A DNA stretch of 64,000 nt from Dictyostelium firmibasis (lineage: Eukaryota; Evosea; Eumycetozoa; Dictyosteliales; Dictyosteliaceae), in NCBI GenBank assembly GCA_036169595.1, contig CM069769.1, forward strand, positions 2,858,501-2,922,500, given 5' to 3'. Both the position numbers and the translations under genes were made by a program. The notes beneath the pieces were generated by a model, which saw only the letters and a program-made list of their open reading frames with translations, searched no databases and was not told where the DNA came from. Every line of letters starts with the position of its first letter. The first letter of the stretch is position 1. Below, piece after piece: positions 39,160 through 54,297 of this stretch.

Positions 39160-40557
39160 TTAAAATTTACAATAGTTTTGATATCTTGGTATTGGAATTA
39201 CATCTCTTATATTTTGTAAGCCGGTGACATATTGTAAAAATCTTTCAAAACCTAAACCAAAACCACCATGAGGAACAGTACCATATTTTCTTAAATCCAA
39301 GTACCATGAATATTGTTCTTTATCCATACCCAATTGATTGATTGTATTTAATAATTTATCATATCTTTCCTCTCTAATACTTCCACCTATTAATTCACCT
39401 ACTGTTGGTACCAATAAATCCATATTCGATACAGTTGCCATCGAATTTGAATCATTTAGTGATTGTGATTGATCATTCTCTCTCATATAAAAAGGTTTGA
39501 TTGATTTTGGCCAATTAATGACGAAAACTGGAATATCACCAAAATGGGAAGTAATGAATTTTTCATGTTCTCTTTGAATATCATCACCCCATTTTATATT
39601 GGAATGACCATTATTTTGAAGTAAACTAATCGCATCTTTATATTCTAAACGAACAAATTTTGAAGATAATGTTTTTTCAAGTCTTGACAATAGGTTAGTA
39701 TCGATTCTTTTATTGAAGAATTCAATATCGTCTTTTGAGTTTTTCAATAGGTTTGAAATTAAATATTTTAAAAAGTCTTCAGCAATATCTAAATTATCAT
39801 TTAAATCAATGAATGACATCTCTGGTTCAATCATCCAAAACTCTGATAAATGTCTGGTGGTATTTGATTTTTCAGCTCTAAAAGTTGGACCAAATGTATA
39901 GACTCTAGAGTGTGATGATGCATAGATTTCAGCCTCTAATTGACCAGAGACAGTTAAATATGAAGGTTGACCAAAAAACAATGCATCCTTTGTATCCAAT
40001 GATGATTTTACTTGGAACTGTTCACCACCACCTTCACAATCACTTGCAGTGATAATTGGTGTATGAACATTGATGAATCCATTCTCATTGAAATATCTAT
40101 GAATTAATTGGGTAGATTCATTTCTAACTCTAAGTAATGCACCAATTGAATTGCCTCTACTACGAATATGTGCAATCTCTCTAAGGAATTCAAATGAATG
40201 ATTCTTTGGTTGTAATGGAAATTCATCAGGACATTGACCAATCAATTTATATGGTTCAGTCAATTGAACTTCGACTGCATTCTTATCAGTGTTACCTAAA
40301 CTACTGATTAGTCTTCCATTGATTTCAATCGATGAACCATATTTCAACTTTGAGAAACTATCTTTATCACCAACAATTTGTAATCCTTTAACTGATGATC
40401 CATCATTTATTTCAACGAAACTTACACTTTTCTGATTCCTAATATTTCTAACCCAACCTTTAACTTTAACCTCTTTACCAACTAAATGACTATTGTTTTT
40501 ATTAATTTCATTAATTCTAGTTGGCCATTTATAATATCTTTTAATTATATTATTCAT
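39160..40557 (-). CDS. asnS2: Asparaginyl-tRNA synthetase, mitochondrial/bacterial type
   Basis: A single exon encodes 465 residues. The OB-fold anticodon-binding domain is at about 25-110 (GKEVKVKGWVRNIRNQKSV). The class II core follows: HIRSRGNSIGALLRVRN, motif 2 FRAEKSNTTRHLSEFWMIEPE, and motif 3 GFGLGFERFLQYVTG..NIRDVIPIPR. The GGEQFQV stretch and the residues around it favour AsnRS over AspRS. The basic N-terminus, rich in Asn, Lys and Tyr with few acids (MNNIIKRYYKWPTRI), suits a mitochondrial presequence, and the bacterial-like compact length matches the organellar enzyme. It charges tRNA-Asn for mitochondrial translation. The symbol is from memory of the dictyBase naming and is the less certain part. 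Confidence 0.93.
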   Translation of the reverse strand: MNNIIKRYYKWPTRINEINKNNSHLVGKEVKVKGWVRNIRNQKSVSFVEINDGSSVKGLQIVGDKDSFSKLKYGSSIEINGRLISSLGNTDKNAVEVQLTEPYKLIGQCPDEFPLQPKNHSFEFLREIAHIRSRGNSIGALLRVRNESTQLIHRYFNENGFINVHTPIITASDCEGGGEQFQVKSSLDTKDALFFGQPSYLTVSGQLEAEIYASSHSRVYTFGPTFRAEKSNTTRHLSEFWMIEPEMSFIDLNDNLDIAEDFLKYLISNLLKNSKDDIEFFNKRIDTNLLSRLEKTLSSKFVRLEYKDAISLLQNNGHSNIKWGDDIQREHEKFITSHFGDIPVFVINWPKSIKPFYMRENDQSQSLNDSNSMATVSNMDLLVPTVGELIGGSIREERYDKLLNTINQLGMDKEQYSWYLDLRKYGTVPHGGFGLGFERFLQYVTGLQNIRDVIPIPRYQNYCKF

Positions 40558-40612
40558 TTAATAAATAATTATTAATTAAAAAAAAAAAATCCCAATTTTT
40601 TTTTTTGTTTGG

Positions 40613-40649
<37 letters not shown>

Positions 40650-40855
40650 GAAGAATGCATTTAAAATTAAAAATTAAATTTTTTTAATTTTTTAATTTTT
40701 TTTACTATTTTTTTTTATTCAGAAATGGAAATAATAAAATAAATTTTTGGTTGATGTAAATAATAACTTTATTTATTTATTTATTATTTTATCCATTTAA
40801 AAAAAAAAAGAAAAAAAAAAAAAAAAACAAGTGTAAAAAAAAGAGTTTATTTAAT

Positions 40856-40886
<31 letters not shown>

Positions 40887-41190
40887 TTTTTGAAAAAAAA
40901 ATTTGTTTTTTTTATTTTTTTATTTTTTTTTTTTTATTTTTTATTTTTTTTATTTTTATTACACCAAACAAATTTTGATTTTAAAAACAACTTTTATATT
41001 CATATATAAATTGTATCTGTTGTTTTATTTCACATTAGTCGCAACAAGATTAATTAATTATTAATTTCTTTTTTTTTTAATTTTTTTTATCCATTTATAA
41101 AATAAAATATTAAAACAAAAAAAATAAAATAAAAAAATAAAAAAAAACAAAAATAAAAAAAAGGAAAAAAAAATAAGATCACATAAAAAA
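40558..41190. other. Divergent promoter region, A/T-rich
   Basis: This region is shared by the AsnRS gene (minus) and the NST1-like gene (plus). It contains several poly(A)/poly(T) blocks (about 40613-40645, 40857-40890) and no readable gene. Confidence 0.5.
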
Positions 41191-47091
<5,901 letters not shown>

Positions 47092-47619
47092 AAATTTGTG
47101 GGAAGGTAATAAATTTATAATTATTTTATAAAAAAAATCTTTTTATTTTTTTTATTTATTTATTTTTTAAAGTGTTTAATAATAAAATACATCCCAAACA
47201 AAATATCTTTTTTTTTATTTTATTTTTTTTTTTTGTTTTTTTATAAAATCCCAAAAATAAAATTTTTTTTTCTTTTTTTTTTTCAATTATAACCTGGTGT
47301 ATTAAATATCCTACCAAAGTGGTGGGTATATAAAATATTATATTTAGGAAATAAATAACTATTGAATTTTTTATAAATATTAAAAAAAAAAAATAAAAGA
47401 ATTCTTTTTTCAAAAAAAAAAATTACAAAATATTAAAAAGAAAGAGATAATAATTATAAATTTTAATTAAATTGTGATTTCTTTTTAAATTTCACTTTTT
47501 ATAATTTTTTTTTTAATTTTTTTTATTTTCTTTTTTTTTTTTTTTAAATTGCACTTTTTTTCATTTTTTTTTTTTTTTTCTTATTTTCAATTTCAATCAA
47601 TTTCCCCATTAAACTAATA
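47092..47619. other. Intergenic with one hairpin
   Basis: This is the 3' flank of nst1 and the promoter of gabT, mostly A/T runs. The only distinctive element is a hairpin at 47306-47331. Confidence 0.5.
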
Positions 47620-47708
47620 ATGTCTTCATCAAGATTAATTAAATGTTTAAGTTCAAACAATAATTGTAGTATTTGTTTAGGATAATAATTTTTTTTTATC
47701 TTTATTAA

Positions 47709-47744
<36 letters not shown>

Positions 47745-47981
47745 GATATATCTTTTAGATATTGTTAGATCTTTTTCAAAATCATCAATTCCAACCACAC
47801 CAACACCAGATTTTCCAGGTGAATACAAAGAACCAATTGTTAAGACTCAAATCCCAGGTCCACAATCTAAAGCTTTAGTTGAAAAATTAAATAAACTCCA
47901 AGATCCAAGAGCTGCTCATTTCTTTGCTGATTATGCGTATGTATCATGATTTATTTAATTTAGAAACACAATTGGACGATT

Positions 47982-48016
<35 letters not shown>

Positions 48017-49292
48017 AAATTACAGAAATTCAAGAGGTAATTATATTGCAGATGTAGATGGTAATATTTTATTAGATTTATATTGCCAAATTGCATCGAT
48101 TCCAATTGGCTACAATAATCCAGAGTTGATTAAAGCAGCCAAATCTGATAGATGGGTATCAGCAATCATTAATCGTCCATCTTTGGGTGTACTTCCACCA
48201 AAAGATTGGCCAGCATTAATTGAGAATTCATTTATGCAAGTATCACCAAAGGGTTTGAATCAAGTATTCACAGCAATGTGTGGTTCATGTGCCAATGAAT
48301 GTGCCTTTAAAGCAGTATTCATGCATTATCAACATATTAAACGTGGTGGTAAACCTTTCACACCAGAAGAGTTATCATCATGCATGAAAAATGAACAACC
48401 AGGTTCACCATCTCTCTCGATTCTCTCCTTTAAGAAAGGTTTCCATGGTCGTACTTTTGGTACCCTCTCGACCACTCGTTCAAAGGCAATTCATAAACTC
48501 GACATTCCAGCATTCGATTGGCCAGCTGCCACCTTCCCAGATCTTAAATATCCATTGGCTGAACATGCCAAAGAGAATAGAGAAATCGAGGATAGATGCT
48601 TACAAGAGGTTGAAAGTCTCATTAAAACATGGCACATCCCTGTCGCTGGTCTCATCGTTGAACCAATTCAAGCAGAAGGTGGTGATAACTATGCCACTCC
48701 ATATTTCTTCCAAGGTTTAAGAGATATCACAAAGAAACATGGTGTCTCTATGATTGTTGATGAGGTTCAAACTGGTATGGGTGCCACAGGTAAATTCTGG
48801 GCTCATGAACATTGGAATCTCACTTCTCCACCAGATATCGTCACCTTTTCAAAGAAAATGCAAGCAGCTGGTTTCTACCATAATTTGGATTACCGTCCAT
48901 CTGAATCTTATCGTAACTTTAACACTTGGATGGGTGATCCAGTTAGAGCACTCGAATTAGAGGTTGTAATCGGTGAGATCAAAAAGAATCACCTCTTGGA
49001 TAATGTAGTCATCACTGGTAACTACCTCAAGGAAGGTCTCTTTGATATTGCCTCTCGTTATCCAGGTATCATTCAAAACATTAGAGGTGAGGGTACATTC
49101 TTGGCTATCGATTTACCAACTCCAGCCGAACGTGATCGTATCATCTCTCACATTCGTTTATTGGGTGTTGAAATGGGTGGTTGTGGTGAAAGATCAATTC
49201 GTTTCCGTCCAATGTTAGTTTGCCAACCATCTCATATCAATCAATTCCTTAATCGTTTCGATACAACTATGAAAGAATTATTTAAACATTAA
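47620..49292 (+). CDS. gabT: 4-aminobutyrate aminotransferase, mitochondrial
   Basis: Exons 47620-47665, 47759-47936 and 48026-49292 give 496 residues. Exon 1 is tiny; the GTAGTA donor and TTTTAG acceptor join to [24 protein letters not shown], a good mitochondrial presequence (Ser/Arg/Lys, no acids). Class III aminotransferase features follow: [32 protein letters not shown], the PLP-Asp block [21 protein letters not shown] and the Schiff-base Lys in [13 protein letters not shown]. The C-terminus has [12 protein letters not shown]. Length and Cys spacing match animal and fungal GABA-T, which has a CxxC iron-sulphur site also seen here (CGSC). The enzyme converts GABA and 2-oxoglutarate to succinic semialdehyde and glutamate. 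The intron 1 poly(T) run and the exon 1 donor are the least certain parts. Confidence 0.95.
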
Positions 49293-49469
49293 ATTTAATC
49301 ATAAACAATAGTTACCTTGATGAAATAATATTATTTTACTTCTTTTTCATCATTTTCATCACAATTGTATTATTTAATATCTATAAATATTTTTTTAAAT
49401 ATAAATATAAAAATAAAATAAAAAAGAAAATATTGTTTTTATAATTTTATTTACTTTTATTTTATTTTT

Positions 49470-49653
49470 TTAAGAATAAATAATTGATTTAATTATTAAA
49501 TTAACTTTTTCAATACCAAATACTATAAAATAAAATGTAGGTGAGCTATTGGAATTAATTGAATTTGATTCAGTGGGTAGATTAAGATTACCATTTGGTA
49601 ATAATTTAATCGGGTTCTATCCCCGAGGAGAAACAGCTTAAACTGTAATATCC

Positions 49654-49691
<38 letters not shown>

Positions 49692-49890
49692 GGGTTCTAT
49701 CCCCGAGGAGAAACAGCTTAAACATAATGTATAATCAGTTGATATTATTATTGATTTAATGGTTTTTGAGGAGTTGTTTAAAATATTTACAGAAAATTGG
49801 GTATAAATTTGTCCATCTTCCTCCCAAGTTCCAATTGGATTCTGGGTGATAATACAGTCTTAAATTCATTGGGCTCTCATATTTTGATAA
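49470..49890 (-). pseudogene. Relic of a CBM49-like carbohydrate-binding domain
   Basis: On the minus strand one segment reads IITQNPIGTWEEDGQIYTQF, then SVNILNNSSKTIKSIIISTD. A later segment in another frame reads NPIKLLPNGNLNLPTESNS and SPTFYFIVFGIEKV before a TAA at 49470. The pattern (Gln, Trp...Gly..YTQF, N.S...I) resembles the CBM49 domains found at the end of many Dictyostelium cellulose-binding and spore-coat proteins. The two parts are out of frame and are separated by the repeat insertion at 49611-49723. No 5' part of the gene is visible. Confidence 0.55.
49611..49723 (+). repeat. Exact 33-bp direct repeat flanking a short poly(A) insertion
   Basis: A 33-bp sequence beginning CGGGTTCTATCCCC and ending CAGCTTAAAC occurs at 49611-49643 and again at 49691-49723 without a mismatch. 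The 47 bases between are TGTAATATCCAATTT followed by about 32 A. This is the layout of a severely 5'-truncated retroposed cDNA with target-site duplication, although a templated repair event would look alike. Confidence 0.75.
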
Positions 49891-50472
49891 AACCTTGGAA
49901 ATAAAAAAAAATAAACAAACTATTAAAATAACTTTTATATTTTTATCTTTATCTTTTAAAATTTTTTATTATATTTTTTTTTTTTGCCTTTTTATAAAAT
50001 TTTTTTTATTTTTTTTTGTATTTATTACCAATAGTTTTTCATTTTATTTTTTTTTGTATTTATTACCAATAGTTTTTTTTTTTTTTTTGTGTTTATTGTA
50101 TAAATTTAAAAAATATATATATAAAAAATACTAACAAATTATTTTTTTTAATTCAATTATTAGTTATTCATTTAATAAAAATTCTCAGATAAAAAAATAA
50201 ATATATAAATTATTATTTAATACAATTATTGTATGATTTTTTTTTTTTAATTACAAAATTGTAATTTTTCAAGCGAATGATTTGGGTTGGAAATTAATGC
50301 CATTAATTTTCGAGCACCAGCACCTCGGAAATTGCTGTAAAAAAAATCTCGAAAAAATGTCATCTTTTCACATTTTTTTTTTTTCAATATAAATTGAAAA
50401 AAAAAAACTATTCAATGTATTAATAAAAAAATTAAATAGCCAAACAATATAATATATATATATATATTTGAA

Positions 50473-51324
50473 ATGATTAAATCAATTGTTTTTTTATTTT
50501 TTATTTCACTTAGTTTTGCATTTTCCCAACAATTACTCCAAATCCAATATTATCAATATGAAGCTGGCCAATGCGATGGAAGCCAAAGCCAAAGTGGATC
50601 TTTAGAAGCTTGCAGCAGTTCAAGCAACGTTGTAAGCACAGTTTACGCCAAATTTGATGAATGTTTAATTTTTAATGTTAGTATTGATTTAATGATTCAT
50701 TCTTGTAAAATTTTCTTACTTAAAAGATTTAATATTATAGGATGGTTTTTCAATATTAAGCTTGGCCTCTTCAAATTCTCTCAACTATTCTGTTTATGAA
50801 AATGACTGCAATGGGTAAATAACAATTATTTTATTCTCTTTTATTATTATTTTCTACACGCTCTTACAAATTTACTAAAAAAAAAAAATTATTAAAAAAA
50901 TTTACAAAATTTTTTTTTTATTAGACCTATTGTTTCAAGTAAAATCATTGAGCTTGGATCATGTTCTGCAAATTGTGAAAATGAAATCCAACAAAATCCA
51001 TTTTTAATTTCAATTGTTGATCAATCATCTATTGAAATTCCATCACAAGATTCTTTTGCAACAATTTACTATGGAGGAGACTGTGATGGTGATTGGAAAA
51101 ATAGTTTCTCCTTTATCCAATTCATGACTACAAATTTATGTGTAGATGAAGGTGAAAATGGTTCTATGATGCTAAGTTGCAATCCAATTATTAATCAACT
51201 CACCATTACATCTTTTAATTCATTAGGTTGTAAGAATAAATCGTCTGCAACTGAAATTGCATTATCACTTGAGAACTGTAACTTGTTTGGTAATAATACG
51301 AATATGGGATTGTATTGCAATTAA
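50473..51324 (+). CDS. Small secreted Cys-rich protein
   Basis: Exons 50473-50676, 50741-50814 and 50925-51324 give 225 residues. The donors are GTTAGT and GTAAAT, and the acceptors TATAG and TTAG. The N-terminus MIKSIVFLFFISLSFAFSQQ is a clear signal peptide. The mature part has at least a dozen cysteines (GQCDG, LEACSS, DECLIF, NDCNG, SCSANCE, GDCDGDW, LCVDE, LSCNP, LGCKN, ENCNL, YCN), so a disulphide-bonded extracellular or vesicle-lumen protein is likely. It resembles the many short secreted proteins of Dictyostelium, but I cannot assign a family function. A copy of its last codons lies just downstream at 51402. Confidence 0.8.
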
Positions 51325-51401
51325 TTAAAAAAAAAAACTTTTCAATTTTTAAAAAAAAACGAATAAATCTAACAATAATGTAACACTAATGAATAATGAT
51401 T

Positions 51402-51428
51402 GGAAATATGGGATTATATTGTAATTAG
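51402..51428 (+). pseudogene. Duplicated tail of the preceding secreted-protein gene
   Basis: The frame GGA AAT ATG.. encodes GNMGLYCN then stop, matching the last seven residues and stop (NMGLYCN) of the gene ending at 51324. Upstream similarity fades, so it is a trace of a tandem copy or a short duplication. Confidence 0.5.
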
Positions 51429-51486
51429 AAATACACCTTGCTGAATAGTTTAATTAAATACAGTCTTTTTATTTTATTAATTGATA

Positions 51487-51960
51487 TCAAATTGAAGATA
51501 AAGAATATTCTTTAACTCCCTTTATAATTGATAATCTTTCACCTAATGATTTTATTCCAATCTCTTTTAAATGATTCTCTGTTAACAAATGAAAAACTGT
51601 TGAATCTATTTCTTCTTCTATAAATTTATTTACATATTTTGACATTCCAATACTATTTAAAAAATATTTGACATCTAGAAAAAAAAAAAAAATTAGCACT
51701 AATATTTTAATAAATGTAAAGAAAAAAAGACAAAATACCTTTTTTTTGAGATTCAGTTAAACAACTATCTCTATATTTATCACTTTCTTTCCTACTATTA
51801 CCATTACTATTACTATTACTATTAATTTCATTATTTTTAAAGGATGGAAATTGTGGCAAAACTGTGTGATTATTGTTTTCTATGTTCTTTGATTTTAATT
51901 GAATATTTGCAGAAATTTGTGAAAATGAATTTTTAATATGATCTAAATTTCTATTTGTTC

Positions 51961-52051
<91 letters not shown>

Positions 52052-53214
52052 ATTATTATTATTATTATTATTATTACTATTATTATTATTTACAGTTGGT
52101 ATACTAATTATATTATTATTATTTACAGTTGGTATCGATTTAATTAAATGTCTATTTTTATATAATAATTCTAATTGTTCTAAATTATCCATAATTAATA
52201 ATTTTTTTAAGCATTGCACACCATTTCCACCACCAAATATTAAAAGTTTATTTTTGACAACTGTCGCAGAATGAGCACAACGTGCATCTGGTGCATTTAC
52301 AGTTCTTAATTTCCACCATTTCCAAACTCTTGTATCTAAGCCATAGATATCATTAATAACATGGCCATCACCACCACCAAATATAATCATATGAGGACCT
52401 ATCATATTGGCAGAATGACCCGCCCGAGGTAATGGTGTATCATCACTCTCTGTTGAGAATAGAGTTTGATGTCTCCATTCATTTGTCTCAACATTAAATA
52501 AATGGAGGTCATTTATCCTTTTTGTACCTGCATGACCTGCGAACAAAATTAAATTTTTTCCATCGCCAAATTCTACCATTGTATGACCCCATCTTGCAGA
52601 CGGTATTAAATTATTATTTTCATTTTCATTTTTATTATCATTACAATCTTGAGTTATCTTTTTCCATTCATATGTTAATAAATCTAAACTAAACATATCA
52701 CTATATAATCTAATACCATCACCACCACCAAATATATATAATTTATCGCCTAATAATGTTGAAGAATGCTTTGATCTACCAGATGGTATATCACCAGTTG
52801 TATTTATACAACTCCATTCGATAGTTTCTATAGGAATTATTAATAAAAAAAAAAAAAAACAATACCAATCATTAATATTTTAATCATAGTTTCAAAATAT
52901 ATATATTAATACATACTTGGATCAAATATAAAGATATCGTTTAAAAAACCAGAAAATGAACCACCACCAAATACAATTAATTTCCCGTTGTAAGCATTCA
53001 ACGAATGACCATTTCTAGGTGTTATGAAATTATTTTCAACTTTAACTTCTTTCCATTCCCATGTGTCTACATTTAATTTAAATAAATCGTTCAACATTTG
53101 ATTGTCATCGTTCCAACCACCAAATATATATAATTCACCATCTATAGTCTCTGATTGGTGAGCACATCTTGGATTGGGTTCATTTTTAATTTGTTCAACT
53201 CTCCACATATTCAA
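51487..53214 (-). CDS. Kelch-repeat and SAM-domain protein
   Basis: Exons 53214-52917, 52827-51739 and 51674-51487 give about 524 residues. Five to six kelch repeats occupy roughly residues 15-270, with signatures such as ELYIFGGWNDD, KLIVFGGGSFSG, KLYIFGGGDG, NLILFAGHAG, HMIIFGGGDG and KLLIFGGGNG. A polar, Asn-rich stretch follows (about 300-420), then a C-terminal SAM domain (YFLNSIGMSKYVNKFIEE, LLTENHLKEIGIKSLGERLSI). Kelch propellers bind partners, and SAM mediates oligomerisation or scaffold contacts. The substrate is not evident. Exon 1 starts only 360 bases from the divergent 53573 gene. Both introns leave phase 1 and restore the SAM start (DVKYFL) exactly. Confidence 0.9.
51967..52055. 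repeat. ATT/AAT array (coding poly-Asn) in the kelch-SAM gene
   Basis: About 30 AAT codons on the minus strand, with a single AAT-to-TAT interruption. Confidence 0.9.
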
Positions 53215-53369
53215 TTTTTTAAAATTTTTTTTTATGGGTAGGTTTTTTATTTATTTACTATTGTTAAAATTTCGAAAAAAAACATTATAACCAATTTTTT
53301 TTTATATTTATATAGTGGTTTTGAAAAAAAAAAAAAAAAAAAATTAAAAAAATTTAAAATTAAAAAAAA

Positions 53370-53401
<32 letters not shown>

Positions 53402-53572
53402 TAAATGAAAATACCATTTATTTTTTTAGTCGTTTCATTGAATTTACCAAAAAAAAAAAAAAAAAAAAAAAAAAGCCAATAATAAACCCATCTCTCTCCC
53501 CTGAGATTATAATAATAAAAGGTAAAGGTAGAAAAATAAAAAAAAAATAAATAAAAAAAAAAAAAAATAAAA
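53215..53572. other. Divergent promoter, A/T-rich
   Basis: This region lies between the kelch-SAM gene and the 53573 gene. It has poly(A) blocks at about 53325-53345, 53378-53402 and 53450-53474, and a small G/C patch (CCCATCTCTCTCCCCTGAG) near 53489. No gene is seen. Confidence 0.5.
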
Positions 53573-54190
53573 ATGTCAAATAGAAAAAGTTCATACAAAG
53601 AAAGAAATCAACCATTGGAATATACAAAAGTTGTTCCAAAATTTTTAGAAAATCTAAAAAAACAAACAGAAGTTGACATTAATTCAAAATTTGAAAACTA
53701 TATGAACAAAGATGAGGATAATAAAAATGATGTAGATGAAAAAGATGATTTTGAAAAAGAAGCCATAGAAAGGGCAATTCAAGAACAAAATAAATTAGAA
53801 AAGAACTTTAATGATAATGAAAAACAAAAACAAGAAGAATTAAAAAAACAATATGAAAAAGAAAGAGAACAAAGAATTAAAGAGGATCAAATTGAGGATG
53901 AAAAAGCAAAGTTAGAAGGTAGAGAAAGAAAATTAATATTTCAAAAACCTTTACATAATAATAATAATAATAATAATAATATTAATAATAGTATCAAGAA
54001 TAACAATAATAAAAAAGATAATTCACAAAATGATTTAAAAAAACAAACTGAAATTGTAAAAAAAACAATACTTTCAAATAGTAGTAATAATTCAAAACTG
54101 GATTCAATTAAAAAAAAAGTTGAAAAGAAAAAAACAAATACAAAATTATTATCATTTGATTTTGAAGAAAATGGTGATGATGAGAATTAA
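53573..54190 (+). CDS. KIAA1143/DUF4604-like protein
   Basis: A single exon encodes 205 residues. The layout matches the small eukaryotic KIAA1143 family: an N-terminal MSNRKSSYKERNQPLEYTKV with P.FL..LK, a long acidic/charged coiled region, a GRERKLIFQKPL segment (family GRIIYRKP) and a C-terminal LLSFDFEENGDDEN (family LLSFDNEDE). An Asn run (about 128-150) is the Dictyostelium addition. The family's molecular function is unknown to me; its charged, nuclear-looking composition suggests RNA or chromatin association, but that is inference. It is transcribed towards the polymerase gene; the stops are about 110 bases apart. Confidence 0.75.
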   Translation: MSNRKSSYKERNQPLEYTKVVPKFLENLKKQTEVDINSKFENYMNKDEDNKNDVDEKDDFEKEAIERAIQEQNKLEKNFNDNEKQKQEELKKQYEKEREQRIKEDQIEDEKAKLEGRERKLIFQKPLHNNNNNNNNINNSIKNNNNKKDNSQNDLKKQTEIVKKTILSNSSNNSKLDSIKKKVEKKKTNTKLLSFDFEENGDDEN

Positions 54191-54297
54191 TAAATAATTT
54201 ATAATAAAACATTAATATATAATATATATATATACAATTGTACATAATTAAAAAAAAAACAAATAATACTCTATAGATATTTTTAATTTATTTTATT

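Larger units (their letters stand above)
49293..50472. other. Intergenic with a carbohydrate-binding gene relic
   Basis: After the gabT 3' flank this gap holds the relic at 49470-49890 and A/T-rich DNA. Two near-identical TTTTTTGTATTTATTACCAATAG segments (about 50012-50034 and 50050-50073) precede the promoter of the small secreted protein gene. Confidence 0.6.

Noticed and set aside
49611-49643. T-arm-like stem TCGGG-TTCTATC-CCCGA in the 33-bp repeat, suggesting a tRNA fragment
   Set aside because: The loop lacks the TTCRANY consensus, no acceptor or A box exists, and the segment fits the carbohydrate-binding gene relic.
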